64,000 nucleotides of DNA from JALZCH01 sp036387135 (GCA_036387135.1 DASVUH010000069.1:21585-85584), one strand, 5' to 3'. Numbered from the stretch's first letter, positions 1 to 8,129 are shown. Made by a program: numbers and translations. The notes: generated by a model from the sequence alone, not told the origin.

Positions 1-589
1 TGATGCGTCCGCTTTTTGCGAGCTTGACCAAAACGACGGTTGATTCGGGCGCGAGTCCGCGATAAAAACCGTTTGAGAGCGAGCCGTTTCCGGCGGCAAC
101 GACAGAGGTCATCATTCCGTGCCAGCTTGCCACATCGGGCTGAAAAAGCGAGGCAATATCGCCGCCCGGCGCAAGCAGACTGTGATAAGCGGCAATTCGA
201 TTGTGCGGCGAAGTCAAATCAACGTGCGGGTAAAAACCGGAATCGAGAAACGCGATGCAGATGCCTTTGCCGGTAAACGAAAAATCGGCGTCCAGACGCA
301 GCGGCGTTGAAAGAACGTGCGAGCCGTCTTTTTGCATCGCGGCGTCGCGGACAATTTGATCTTTCGCGCGCTCAAAGAGCTTAACGCAGCGCGGGCAAGC
401 AGCTTCTACCGAATTTGTCTCCGGCGAGTTGGCGCGAATCAATCGCTGCAAATCTCCGGCGAGAGCCGAGAGCGGCACTAAGCCTTCGCGTACTTCGCGC
501 GAGCAAACCGCGCAAGCCAAACCGCCGCCAGCCACATCAGCCCCGGTTTGCGCGCGATTTAAAAACGAGTTTTCGTAATATAAAGCCAA
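1..589 (-). CDS. Subtilisin-like serine protease, N-terminal part (runs off the window)
   Basis: The C-terminal part lies beyond base 1. About 196 residues are visible. The S8 family is shown by GKGICIAFLDSGFYPH, which holds the catalytic Asp at about residue 116, and WHGMMTSVVAAGNG, which holds the catalytic His at about residue 157 and runs into the usual GxxRGLAP segment; the Ser region is outside the window. Before the protease domain are two Cys pairs, CAVC near residue 26 and CPRC near residue 65, which could bind a metal as a small ribbon. No signal peptide is visible, so a cytoplasmic or non-classical location is possible. No ATG precedes the Cys pairs. TTG at 589 is preferred because AAAGAG lies a few bases upstream; GTG at 535 is the alternative. 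Family call is firm; start and cofactor are inference. Confidence 0.8.
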   Translation of the reverse strand, partial: MALYYENSFLNRAQTGADVAGGGLACAVCSREVREGLVPLSALAGDLQRLIRANSPETNSVEAACPRCVKLFERAKDQIVRDAAMQKDGSHVLSTPLRLDADFSFTGKGICIAFLDSGFYPHVDLTSPHNRIAAYHSLLAPGGDIASLFQPDVASWHGMMTSVVAAGNGSLSNGFYRGLAPESTVVLVKLAKSGRI

Positions 590-614
590 AAAAGATTGCT
601 CTTTTCAAATAAAA

Positions 615-667
615 TTGCGCCGCCGAAAATTATTGTCTTTTTTTACAGACAACTTTCGACGGCGCAA
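615..667 (-). terminator. Long hairpin between the Rieske oxidoreductase and subtilase genes
   Basis: Bases 615-628 pair with 654-667 (one mismatch), with an inner TTGTCT/AGACAA stem around a T-rich loop. On the minus strand it is followed by TTTTATTTG, so it can end transcription of the oxidoreductase gene. The subtilase start lies 26 bases further on. Confidence 0.55.
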
Positions 668-692
668 AATGTATTTTAGCGGATAAACCGCA

Positions 693-2210
693 CTATTCGC
701 TAATTTCCGCGAGCGGCGCAATTGCCGGCGGATTAATAACGTGACCGTCAATGCCGAAACGAGAGCCGTGACACGGGCAATCCCAACTCTTTTCCGAACC
801 GTTCCAACTGACGATGCAGTGCATATGCGGGCAAACGGCGGAACGCTGATGAAGCGCGCCCTGCTCGTCTCGATATGCGGCGATTTTTTGTAAACCTTTG
901 CTGATGACGGCTCCCTGTCCCGGTTTTAAATCTTCGACTGATGCGACATCGCCTTTTGTAATCCAATCCTTGTACTGCGCGAAAGTCGTTGAAAGCTCGC
1001 TCGCGGTTTCGGTCAAAGACTGCGTGAAAACGCGTGACGGATTGTAAAGCTCCGTCCAAGGATTTTCACGCCCCATAATCAAATCGGAAATCAGCATTCC
1101 GGCAATCGTTCCGTGCGTCATTCCCATCCCCGAATCGCCTGTGACCATATAAACATTCGGCTCGCCGACAGACCAGCGACCGATGTAGGCGAGATAATCG
1201 CCCGATTCCTGAACCTCGCCCGACCAGCGAAACAAAGCTTCTCCGGCGACCGGAAAATGCTCGCGCGTCCAGCTTTCAAGGCGCTCGTAACGCTGCTCGA
1301 AATCGTCTGCCTGCCCGACTCGATGGTCTTCGCCGCCTGAAATTAAAACGTCGTAATCCGCTTCTTCCTGAATGCGAACGTAATGATACATTTCTTCGGT
1401 GTCCCAAAACAGAGCCTTTTCAACAGAACCTTTCGGAATTTTTAAACCGACGACATAAGTGCGATAAGCAGCTTGTTTGACGTGAACACCGCTTTTCAAA
1501 GGATAATTTGTCGCCAAAACCAGAGAATTTGCTCGAATCCGGTTTCCGCTCAAAAGCTCGACTTCCGGCGCATCGCCGCCCGTCCAATCAATCACTTTTG
1601 TTTGCGAAAAAACTTGCCCGCCGTTTGCCTGAATCACTCGCACCAATCCGGCGAGATATTTAATGACGTGAAACTGCCCTTGATTCGGAAAACGTAAAGA
1701 AGCGCCGGTTTCAAAACCCGGAAGCGGTGCCCGTTCAACCTGCTCGACAGCGGTCAAACCAGCGCGATGCGCGGCTTTTAACTCTTCATTTAAATCGTCT
1801 TTGCCGTTTGGCGACGGAAACAAAAAACCGTTAACTCGCGCGAAATCGCAATCAATTCCTTCAAGCCGGGAAATTTCCTCGATTTTATCAATCGCCGCCG
1901 TGTGGCTTTCGGCTGCGAGTCTGGATTTTTCCTCGCCGTGAAGTTTTTCGAGTTCGTAATAACGGTCGTCAATCGCATTTGAAAGATGCGCCGTCGTTCG
2001 GCAAGTCTCGCCGCCCGTGATTATTCCGTCGTCAACCACGATAACTTTTCGTCCCGCTTTCGCCAGCAAATATGCGGTCGTCAAACCGGAAATTCCCGCC
2101 CCGATAATGCAAACGTCAGTCTGCAAATCGGTGTTCAAACTGCCAGGTTCCTGAATCTCTCCGGTGGCTTCCCAAATCGAAACGCTTTGCCCTTCGTCGC
2201 TTTTTATCAT
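693..2210 (-). CDS. FAD-dependent oxidoreductase with C-terminal Rieske [2Fe-2S] domain
   Basis: A 506-residue two-domain protein. Residues 1-400 form a DAO/glycine-oxidase-type FAD domain with the dinucleotide motif GAGISGLTTAYLLAKAG near residue 37. The last 46 residues form a Rieske domain: C461-x-H463, 15 residues, then C479-x2-H482 in CPHMHC and CPCHGSRF. Proteins of this fusion type are usually soluble and of unknown substrate; electrons probably move between the FAD and the cluster. ATG at 2210 is chosen over the upstream start because AAGGAAA sits directly before it; starting at 2243 would add 11 residues. It lies downstream of ribA in the same direction, which may help supply flavin, though that link is inferred only from proximity. 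Confidence 0.88.
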   Translation of the reverse strand: MIKSDEGQSVSIWEATGEIQEPGSLNTDLQTDVCIIGAGISGLTTAYLLAKAGRKVIVVDDGIITGGETCRTTAHLSNAIDDRYYELEKLHGEEKSRLAAESHTAAIDKIEEISRLEGIDCDFARVNGFLFPSPNGKDDLNEELKAAHRAGLTAVEQVERAPLPGFETGASLRFPNQGQFHVIKYLAGLVRVIQANGGQVFSQTKVIDWTGGDAPEVELLSGNRIRANSLVLATNYPLKSGVHVKQAAYRTYVVGLKIPKGSVEKALFWDTEEMYHYVRIQEEADYDVLISGGEDHRVGQADDFEQRYERLESWTREHFPVAGEALFRWSGEVQESGDYLAYIGRWSVGEPNVYMVTGDSGMGMTHGTIAGMLISDLIMGRENPWTELYNPSRVFTQSLTETASELSTTFAQYKDWITKGDVASVEDLKPGQGAVISKGLQKIAAYRDEQGALHQRSAVCPHMHCIVSWNGSEKSWDCPCHGSRFGIDGHVINPPAIAPLAEISE

Positions 2211-2278
2211 AGTTTTCCTTCCCGTATTCAAAGTAAATAACAATGTGTTTAATTATAAAACTTTTTCATCGGTGATTC

Positions 2279-2992
2279 CTACGCCGTTTTGCCGTCGCAA
2301 TTTCTCGCTTGCTCATAACATTCCTTAGGCAAATTTATTAAATGCCCCATTCGTTCGCGTTTTGTTTTTAAATAACGTCGCAAGTTTTGATGAAGCTCAA
2401 TTTGAAGAGAAACGCGCTCGACAACTTTCAACCCGCAATTTTTCAGGGCGCGAATTTTTTCGGGATTGTTCGACATCAGACGTACGCGACGCAAGCCCAA
2501 ATCGCGCAAAATCTCGGCGCACTGTTCATAGCGCCGCAAATCTACTGCCAAGCCCAGGCGTTGATTTGCCTCAATCGTGTCTGCGCCCGCATCTTGCAGC
2601 GCGTAAGCGCGGATTTTGTTGATGATTCCGATACCGCGTCCTTCCTGCTGCTGATAAATTATTGCTCCGCAGTTTTCTTCCGCGATTAGTTTCATCGCCG
2701 TTTGAAGCTGCTGTCCGCAATCGCATTTTGTCGAACCGAATACATCGCCGGTCAAACACTGTGAATGAATCCGTGCGAGCGTCGGCTTTTCGGAGCGCAA
2801 ATCTCCGCGCGTTAAAACAACAAATTCCTCGCCCGAAACGAGCGAGCGGTAGCCGATGAGCCGAAATTCGCCCAAATCGGTCGGCAAACGCGCTTCGGCA
2901 ACTCGTTCGACAGTTTTTCTTCGAGCGTCATTTAGCGGGTTTTCCCGAACGCTGGACGAAGCGCGGGGCGAACATTGTAAATTATCAAGCAT
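2279..2992 (-). CDS. ribA: GTP cyclohydrolase II
   Basis: Catalyses the first step of riboflavin synthesis, converting GTP to 2,5-diamino-6-ribosylamino-pyrimidinone phosphate, formate and pyrophosphate. The zinc site is visible as C-x10-C-x-C in GDVFGSTKCDCGQQL with an upstream Cys in HSQCLTG, followed by the YQQQEGRGIGIINKIRAY signature and the SNNPEKIRAL segment. At 237 residues it is a stand-alone RibA without the RibB synthase domain. An SD-like AAGGA lies 9 bases before the ATG. It follows the DoxX-like gene by 18 bases and probably shares its promoter, then precedes a flavoprotein gene. The other riboflavin genes are not in the window. Confidence 0.95.
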   Translation of the reverse strand: MLDNLQCSPRASSSVRENPLNDARRKTVERVAEARLPTDLGEFRLIGYRSLVSGEEFVVLTRGDLRSEKPTLARIHSQCLTGDVFGSTKCDCGQQLQTAMKLIAEENCGAIIYQQQEGRGIGIINKIRAYALQDAGADTIEANQRLGLAVDLRRYEQCAEILRDLGLRRVRLMSNNPEKIRALKNCGLKVVERVSLQIELHQNLRRYLKTKRERMGHLINLPKECYEQARNCDGKTA

Positions 2993-3010
2993 TTTTATTT
3001 GTCCTTACTT

Positions 3011-3445
3011 TTAATTCGAGAATTCCTGACTAAGGCGTCCGAGCGCAAGCGCGCCCAGAGCCAGACCGAAATCGCGCAGCGCAACGTCGAAATAACCGGG
3101 AATCAACAATAAATTAACGATAATCAACATTAGCCAAGTCGCCACGACGTAAGCGAAAATCTTCGGCTTAAACCAAACGCCCAAACCCGCGATTACTTCA
3201 ACGACACCGGCAGCCAGCATTAATTCGTGACCGTGACCGCCCGTTAAGGCGCCTGCGATTGAGGGCAAATACTGATCCCAATTCACTAAAAAGTGAAAAA
3301 ATTTATCGAGTCCCGCAATAATCGGCGCAACCGTAAACCCGATGCGCAGAATTTGATAAGCCTGATAACTTGGGCGACTCAAAGCATTTTCCACGTTTAT
3401 TGAAGCCGCCAAACCCGTGATTGTTTCGTTAATCACCTGTGCCAT
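3011..3445 (-). CDS. DoxX-like small integral membrane protein
   Basis: A 144-residue protein with about four hydrophobic segments (roughly residues 30-50, 68-88, 92-112 and 118-136) and the short polar N-terminus common in DoxX/DoxD-like proteins. Such proteins are often annotated as quinone-linked or redox-stress membrane proteins, but the activity of this branch is unknown. It heads a minus-strand group with ribA 18 bases downstream. Its promoter carries a perfect 10-bp inverted repeat over the -35 box, and a metal/redox-type winged-helix regulator is transcribed divergently. That regulator is therefore the obvious candidate to control it, which is inference from layout. Confidence 0.7.
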   Translation of the reverse strand: MAQVINETITGLAASINVENALSRPSYQAYQILRIGFTVAPIIAGLDKFFHFLVNWDQYLPSIAGALTGGHGHELMLAAGVVEVIAGLGVWFKPKIFAYVVATWLMLIIVNLLLIPGYFDVALRDFGLALGALALGRLSQEFSN

Positions 3446-3505
3446 TTTTCGTTTCCTCCCGATTTATTTTCTTCTCGCTCAAGTGAGCGGATTTTGTTTT
3501 TCAAA

Positions 3506-3534
3506 GATATATTTCTTTTTCTGCAATAAGTCAA
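3506..3534 (-). promoter_or_regulatory. Sigma-70-type promoter of the DoxX-like gene
   Basis: On the minus strand TTGACT (3534-3529) and TATATC (3511-3506) are separated by exactly 17 bases. The ATG at 3445 is about 55 bases downstream of the expected start site. Confidence 0.65.
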
Positions 3535-3552
3535 GAAGTTTTTTGACTTATT
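3525..3552. promoter_or_regulatory. Perfect inverted repeat, probable operator of the divergent pair
   Basis: AATAAGTCAA and TTGACTTATT are perfect 10-bp arms around an 8-base spacer. The left arm contains the -35 box of the minus promoter, and the right arm touches the putative -35 box of the plus promoter, so a bound dimer would block both. The adjacent four-cysteine winged-helix protein is the likely ligand. Confidence 0.6.
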
Positions 3553-3579
3553 GTGTTTTCTCATGCAGATAGTTATACT
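3551..3579 (+). promoter_or_regulatory. Putative promoter of the winged-helix regulator
   Basis: TTGTGT and TATACT are spaced by 17 bases. The predicted start site is about 8 bases before the ATG at 3594, giving a nearly leaderless mRNA. No strong SD is seen, which agrees with that. Confidence 0.45.
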
Positions 3580-3593
3580 CAAGACGAAAAGCG

Positions 3594-4235
3594 ATGAAAG
3601 GCACTAAGTTCGGACGCAATTTTTTTGACAGCACGCGCGGGCGGATTCTTGATTTGCTGCGCAGCGGTTTCGGTACCGTGGACGAGCTTTCACGTCGCCT
3701 AGAATTGACGGATAACGCCGTGCGAGCGCATTTGGCGACGCTCGAACGCGACGGTTTGGTAGAGCAGCGCGGGTTGCAGCGCGGGCTGCGTAAGCCGCAT
3801 TTCGCTTACCGGCTGACCGATGAAGCCGAGCGGCTTTTTCCGAAAGCCTATCACGCATTGCTCAATCAATTGCTTGTTGTTTTGAAACTGCGCCTCCAGC
3901 CGGAAGAGCTGGAATCTATTCTGCGCGAAGTCGCAGGCGCGCTCGTTGCCAGTCAAAGCGCGAGTCCAAGCGATGAAACCGTCGAGCGCAAAGCGCAAAG
4001 AGCAGTCGCCGTGCTGGAAGAATTGGGCGGCGCGTCAAGAATCGAAAAAGAAGACGATAAACTGTTAATTCGCAGTAATAGCGGTTGCCCTTTCTCCGAA
4101 GTTGTCTCGGAGCATCCTGAAATTTGCCGACTTGCGGAAGTCTTACTGTCCGAGATTACAGGTTCGGAAGTGCGCGAAACATGCGAGCGAGGAACATCGC
4201 CGCAATGCGCGTTTGAAATTATGGCGAGCAAATAA
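3594..4235 (+). CDS. Winged-helix transcriptional regulator with four-cysteine C-terminal domain (SufR-like)
   Basis: Residues 1-75 form an ArsR/DeoR-type winged helix (GRILDLLRSGFGTVDELSRRL, then the recognition helix DNAVRAHLATLERDGLV). The C-terminal half has four cysteines at about 165, 178, 197 and 205 (C-x12-C-x18-C-x7-C) in the GCPF, HPEIC, ETCERG and PQCAFEI contexts. This layout matches the SufR-like group, where such cysteines hold an Fe-S cluster that controls DNA binding. In that family the targets are Fe-S assembly genes; here the divergent target is a DoxX-like gene plus ribA, so the regulon may differ. Auto-regulation through the palindrome at 3525-3552 is likely. Cluster binding is inferred, not shown. 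Confidence 0.8.
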   Translation: MKGTKFGRNFFDSTRGRILDLLRSGFGTVDELSRRLELTDNAVRAHLATLERDGLVEQRGLQRGLRKPHFAYRLTDEAERLFPKAYHALLNQLLVVLKLRLQPEELESILREVAGALVASQSASPSDETVERKAQRAVAVLEELGGASRIEKEDDKLLIRSNSGCPFSEVVSEHPEICRLAEVLLSEITGSEVRETCERGTSPQCAFEIMASK

Positions 4236-4311
4236 ATTCAACAGCTTTGTTTTTAATATGGCGGCTACTGAAATCCTCTTTCCTCAGGTATTTGCCAATA
4301 ATGATTATTGG

Positions 4312-5076
4312 TCATTTATACGAAACAACTACCAGTTTGTCATTGTAGATTGCAGCGTAAAGTCTTTGCGCCAAGGTTAAACTCATCAATTTAATTTTCT
4401 GATACTGCGCCAGAGCCGCTTGTTTGTCTTTCGTCAAAAGATAAACGTTCCCCAAAAGAAACTGCACTTCGCCGTCGTCTGGATTTAAATTAGCTGCCTG
4501 CCGGATTTCGACAATCGCTTCCGAATAGCGTTTTCGTTTGGCGTATGCAAAACCGAGATTGACCAAAATCTCGACGTTGTTTTCATCGAGCCGTTTCGCC
4601 TGTTCGAGCGATTCGACGGCTTCTTTATATTTTTCTCGACGGATATATAAACAGCCCAAATTATAAAAAGCAATTGCGTCGTTTGGTTTCAAACGAATCG
4701 CTTCTTTGAATTTGTTAAAGGCTTGCGGGTATTGCGCCGTTTCCAGATAAACCGCGCCGAGTTGATTGAACGCCTCGGCGTAGCGGGGAAAAAACTCAAT
4801 CGCCTTTTGAAAGGCATCGGCGGCTTTGACGTAATGTTTCAAATGAAAATATGCCGTTCCGAGATTGTAAAAAGCCGTCGCATAATTCGGCTGCAAATTT
4901 ATAGCCTGATTAAACGATTCGATTGCGGCTTCGTATTGTTCGGCTTTTATTTTTGCGACGCCTTGATTATTGAGAGTCACCGCCGTCTTAAGTTTTTCTT
5001 GTCCTTGAACAAAGCCCGATAAAAATACGATTGTCAAAATAATTATCAAGCAAGTTTGAAATATTATTTTTGTCAT
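4312..5076 (-). CDS. Exported tetratricopeptide-repeat protein
   Basis: A 254-residue protein. A signal peptide (TKIIFQTCLIIILTIVFLSG, cleavage probably near FVQGQ) is followed by about six consecutive TPR units from residue 32 to 235, each showing the W/Y-L-G-Y-A-Y pattern (for example YNLGTAYFHLKHYVKAADAF). There is no catalytic domain, so it is a periplasmic scaffold or partner-binding protein of unknown role. AAAGGA lies before the ATG. The gene stands alone, and its promoter carries two copies of the same palindrome, so its expression is clearly regulated. A BlaI/MecI-type repressor, common with such tandem dyads, is one possibility; none is encoded nearby. Confidence 0.8.
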   Translation of the reverse strand: MTKIIFQTCLIIILTIVFLSGFVQGQEKLKTAVTLNNQGVAKIKAEQYEAAIESFNQAINLQPNYATAFYNLGTAYFHLKHYVKAADAFQKAIEFFPRYAEAFNQLGAVYLETAQYPQAFNKFKEAIRLKPNDAIAFYNLGCLYIRREKYKEAVESLEQAKRLDENNVEILVNLGFAYAKRKRYSEAIVEIRQAANLNPDDGEVQFLLGNVYLLTKDKQAALAQYQKIKLMSLTLAQRLYAAIYNDKLVVVSYK

Positions 5077-5093
5077 TTCACAATTCCTTTCAC

Positions 5094-5134
5094 TACGAAG
5101 TCTTTCGTATTGAGGCTATACGAAGGTTTTCGTA
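5094..5134. promoter_or_regulatory. Two tandem palindromic operators TACGAA-N4-TTCGTA
   Basis: The dyad TACGAA-N4-TTCGTA occurs at 5094-5109 and 5119-5134, with different spacers (GTCT and GGTT). The centres are 25 bp apart. The upstream copy lies between the -35 and -10 boxes of the TPR gene promoter, and the other covers the start region. The pair also forms one larger imperfect dyad. Confidence 0.65.
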
Positions 5135-5142
5135 GTTGTCAA
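5115..5142 (-). promoter_or_regulatory. Promoter of the exported TPR gene
   Basis: Minus-strand TTGACA (5142-5137), 16 bases, then TATAGC (5120-5115). The upstream palindrome occupies the spacer, which suggests repression. Confidence 0.55.
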
Positions 5143-5428
5143 GATAAATGTCAATAGCTGTTTCGGATTGTGTGTGGCTTACGCTCAACTTCAATATCGC
5201 CTGCCATACTGACTTTTTGATTCAATCCGCACACCTACTTATAAAACGCTCCGAACACGGATTTCTTTACGACAACTCAAAATTTATTCATAAACGGGTC
5301 TGCTGTAATGACGTATTGGTGACTTTACGATGACTTTATTATTCTTCCGCAAATTTCGCCGATTTAATGTAATAAGAGGCGGTTTGGCGGTGTTACTATT
5401 ATGAAAAAACGCGAGCCGTAATTAGCAA

Positions 5429-7372
5429 GTGGACCCTGCTGCCCCGACAAAAGAAAATCTATATTGTTTCGACGACGTAACGGTTGACGGAGAAAATTTC
5501 CGCGTGTGGAAAAACGGGCGCGAAGTTATCCTGACGCCGCGCGCTTTTGATGTTTTGATTTTTTTGCTGCAAAGCGGCGGTCGCGTTGTCGAGAAAAAAG
5601 AGCTTTTTGACTCGGTCTGGAAGAATACTTTTGTCAGCGATAATGCTTTGACGAAAATCATCCGAGAAATTCGGCAGGCGATTAATGACGATGCGAGTAA
5701 GCCGCGCTATATTGAAACCGTTCCCAAACGCGGTTATCGCTTTATCGGCGAAGTCGAAGAAAAATCAAATCAAACTGGTCTGGAAATCGAAGAAACTCGC
5801 CGCGAGCAAATCGCAGTAGAAGGAGAGGATAAACCAGGCGAAAAAACTATGGGCTTGAAACGTCCAATATCTTCGCCTCGTTTCGCTTTTTCAAAAACCG
5901 CTTTAGCTTTGTCAATTGCCGCGTTGATTTCAATTTCGGCTCTCGCCGGATGGCTGCTGTTTAGTCAAAAACCAGCGAAAACACCGCGTTCGCCGATTCG
6001 TTCAATCGCAGTTCTGCCGTTTAAGCCTCTGAACGCCGACAGCCGGGACGAATCGCTTGAGATGGGAATGGCTGAAACGCTAACCACCAGACTGAGCAAT
6101 CTCCGGCAATTAGTCGTGCGACCGATCAGCGCAGTACGTAAATTCACCGATCTTCAGCAAGACCCGGTTAAAGCAGGTCAGGAGATACAAGTTGAAGCCG
6201 TTTTGGACGGCAGCATTCAGAAAGCCGGCGAGCGCATCAGAGTAACCGCGCGATTGCTCGACGTTCGCAGCGGCGCGCCCTTATGGGCTGAACAGTTTGA
6301 CGAAAATTTTACCGACATTTTTAAGGTTCAGGACTCGATTGCGGAACGCATAACTAATGCGCTAACGCTTCAGCTAAGCAGGCAGGAGAGAGAACAGTTA
6401 GCCAAGCATTACACGGATAACCCGGAAGCCTACGAGCTTTATTTGCAAGGTCAATATCTATATCACAGGAGACCGGAGAACTGGCTGAGGAAAAGTCTTT
6501 CGTATTATCAGCAGGCACTGGAAAAAGACCCGAATTTCGCTCTCGCTCACGTCTGGAGCGCGGAATGTTACATAACTCTTAGTCAAAACAAAATTCTGGC
6601 ACCGGAAGTCGTCCCGAAAGCGAAAGATAGCGTGACGAAAGCTTTAGCCCTGGACGATAATCTGGCTGAGGCGCACAACGGGCTGGCTGAAATAAAATAC
6701 CAATTTGAATATGACTGGACGGGAGCCGAGAAAGATTTTCAAAGGGCAATCGAATTGAACCCGAACGTCGTAGCGATAAGAATGGGCTACGGCTGGTTTC
6801 TGATGACCGCCGGACGTTTTGACGAGGCAAGAACCGAGATGGAAAAAGCGCAGGAACTCGACCCGAACTCGCTCTTCATCCGCCGCGTCAGAGCGCAGCT
6901 TTTATACTTCGCGCGGCAGAATGATCAAGCCATCGAAGACTTCCAAAAAATTATCGCCGTCGAGCCGAAGTTCAGTCTCGCTTATTTGCATCTGGCTTAT
7001 CTCTACGAACAAAAACAGATGTATGCCGAAGCAATCGAAGCATGGCTAAAAACACAGAGCCTTGAGGGCGCGCCACCCGAAAAAATAGAAGAGATGCGCG
7101 AGATTTTCAGAACATCGGGATGGCAGGGCTTTCTTCGCAAACTGCTTGAAGGGGCTGAAGAAAGAAATAAAACCAAGCCGGTATCGCCCTTAACATTTGC
7201 CGGTATCTACGTGCGGCTGGGACAAAAAGATATGGCTTTTGCCTGTCTGGAAAAGGCTCTCGACGAACGCGACCCTTCCATCGTCCAGCTTAAAATCGAG
7301 CCGATCTACGACACTCTGCGCGATGATCAGAGATACGCCGAATTAGTTCGCAAAATCGGTTTGGAGCCGTGA
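5429..7372 (+). CDS. CadC-like winged-helix, transmembrane, TPR regulator
   Basis: A 647-residue fusion protein. Residues 10-105 form an OmpR/PhoB-type winged helix (LTPRAFDVLIFLLQSGGRVVEKKEL, ending at YIETVPKRGYRFIGEV). One membrane segment lies at about 152-172 (ALALSIAALISISALAGWLL). Residues 185-300 resemble the FlgO/adenylate-cyclase-associated segment (IAVLPFKPL and VEAVLDGSIQKAGERIRVTARLLD), and TPR units run from about 310 to the end. Families of this design sense signals in the periplasm and bind DNA from the membrane, as CadC does, and are greatly expanded in Acidobacteriota. The start is GTG with no clear SD. No target is evident; the 286 bases upstream hold no recognised element. 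Confidence 0.85.
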   Translation: MDPAAPTKENLYCFDDVTVDGENFRVWKNGREVILTPRAFDVLIFLLQSGGRVVEKKELFDSVWKNTFVSDNALTKIIREIRQAINDDASKPRYIETVPKRGYRFIGEVEEKSNQTGLEIEETRREQIAVEGEDKPGEKTMGLKRPISSPRFAFSKTALALSIAALISISALAGWLLFSQKPAKTPRSPIRSIAVLPFKPLNADSRDESLEMGMAETLTTRLSNLRQLVVRPISAVRKFTDLQQDPVKAGQEIQVEAVLDGSIQKAGERIRVTARLLDVRSGAPLWAEQFDENFTDIFKVQDSIAERITNALTLQLSRQEREQLAKHYTDNPEAYELYLQGQYLYHRRPENWLRKSLSYYQQALEKDPNFALAHVWSAECYITLSQNKILAPEVVPKAKDSVTKALALDDNLAEAHNGLAEIKYQFEYDWTGAEKDFQRAIELNPNVVAIRMGYGWFLMTAGRFDEARTEMEKAQELDPNSLFIRRVRAQLLYFARQNDQAIEDFQKIIAVEPKFSLAYLHLAYLYEQKQMYAEAIEAWLKTQSLEGAPPEKIEEMREIFRTSGWQGFLRKLLEGAEERNKTKPVSPLTFAGIYVRLGQKDMAFACLEKALDERDPSIVQLKIEPIYDTLRDDQRYAELVRKIGLEP

Positions 7373-7410
7373 ATCTATCTAAGCTGTATATAGCTGCGAA
7401 CAAGCAGAAG

Positions 7411-7478
7411 GAACACGAAAGAAAAAAAGGTAAAGATAAATAATTTCTTATTCGTATTCTTTCGTGCTTTTTCGTGGC
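7411..7478. repeat. Imperfect inverted repeat of CACGAA-type decamers
   Basis: CACGAAAGAA (7414-7423) pairs with TTCTTTCGTG (7457-7466). The right side is three degenerate decamers (CACGAAAAAG, CACGAAAGAA, TACGAATAAG read on the minus strand). It is a weaker member of the tandem-unit inverted repeats seen elsewhere here, and may end transcription of the preceding gene. Confidence 0.4.
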
Positions 7479-7505
7479 TAATGTTTTCTGTGACAAAATA
7501 ATTTC

Positions 7506-7615
7506 ATGACAGAGACTTGCGATGTTGGATCATCGGCAGCGGGCATAATGGGCTGACTTGCGCTTGTTATCTGGCAAAAGCTGAGTTAAAAACCGCTGTT
7601 CCTGAACATTGCTAA
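7506..7615 (+). pseudogene. Decayed N-terminal fragment of an FAD oxidoreductase related to the gene at 10518
   Basis: From ATG 7506 the frame breaks after a few codons. In the next frame it reads IIGSGHNGLTCACYLAKAEL then TAVPEHC and a stop at 7615. This matches VIGGGHNGLTCACYLAKAGL at the N-terminus of the intact oxidoreductase 3 kb downstream; the DNA is also clearly similar over about 65 bases. Both a frameshift and a premature stop are present and the rest of the gene is absent, so it is a remnant, probably of a diverged paralogue cut off when the AT-rich genes at 7.7-10.4 kb arrived. Confidence 0.7.
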
Positions 7616-7697
7616 ATTCAGTGGGTGTATCTAACATACTGTAACGAATGCAAATTATAGGACTTCAATTCGATTGCTAAACAAAAATCATAAGTTC

Positions 7698-7726
7698 TTG
7701 ACATATCTTTTTTTTTTGTTTAACGT
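7698..7726 (+). promoter_or_regulatory. Putative promoter of the cysteine-rich peptide gene
   Basis: A consensus TTGACA (7698-7703) is followed after 17 T-rich bases by a weak TAACGT (7721-7726). The ATG is about 38 bases beyond the expected start site, with AAAAGGA upstream of it. Confidence 0.45.
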
Positions 7727-7771
7727 ATCAGCGTCAACTCATCTTAAAACTCTCAAAAGGATAAAATTGTT

Positions 7772-8017
7772 ATGCAATTCAAAAAGATCACCGGCTCATT
7801 GTTTCTATTCTTGTGTTTAGGGTTAATAGGAACATCTATTTGGTTTTTGTCCGCTCCCGTTAAAGTTTCTGCTAATGATCCTGTTGCAAATTGTACTGCT
7901 AAGTGTGGAGGCGGAAGAACCGTTACTTGTACAGGAGATGCCTGTGTTGCCACTGATTATCTAGGCTGTACAGGTGGAACACAGCAACAACCGCAATCAA
8001 AACTTTGCCCACAATAA
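7772..8017 (+). CDS. Small secreted six-cysteine peptide, unrecognised family
   Basis: An 81-residue precursor. A basic start (MQFKKITG) and a long hydrophobic stretch (residues 9-27) lead to a likely signal-peptidase site after VSA at about residue 34. The mature part of about 47 residues has six cysteines spaced C-x3-C-x7-C-x4-C-x7-C-x12-C, a GGG turn and a Gln-rich segment, so up to three disulfides are possible. I recognise no family. The gene has its own promoter, a good SD and a terminator-like hairpin just after it, a layout suited to high expression of a short product. The next two genes encode an exported helical protein and an anchored thioredoxin, which could mature or bind it. The block is AT-rich compared with its flanks. 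Confidence 0.7.
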   Translation: MQFKKITGSLFLFLCLGLIGTSIWFLSAPVKVSANDPVANCTAKCGGGRTVTCTGDACVATDYLGCTGGTQQQPQSKLCPQ

Positions 8018-8129
8018 TTAGGGAATTAACAGCTTAAGAGGCAATTTCTTTATCTGAATAAAATTCCAAATCACATAAATTTTTACAGAAAATATGTGAG
8101 ACTTATCTGTTGGCTTCTTATCGTTTCTC

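Noticed and set aside
2211..2243. Longer start for the Rieske oxidoreductase
   Set aside because: The ATG at 2210 has AAGGAAA directly upstream, while the upstream start has none.
5148..5333. Small plus-strand frame of 61 codons after the operator pair
   Set aside because: Starts inside the regulatory region of the TPR gene, lacks an SD and reads as random sequence.
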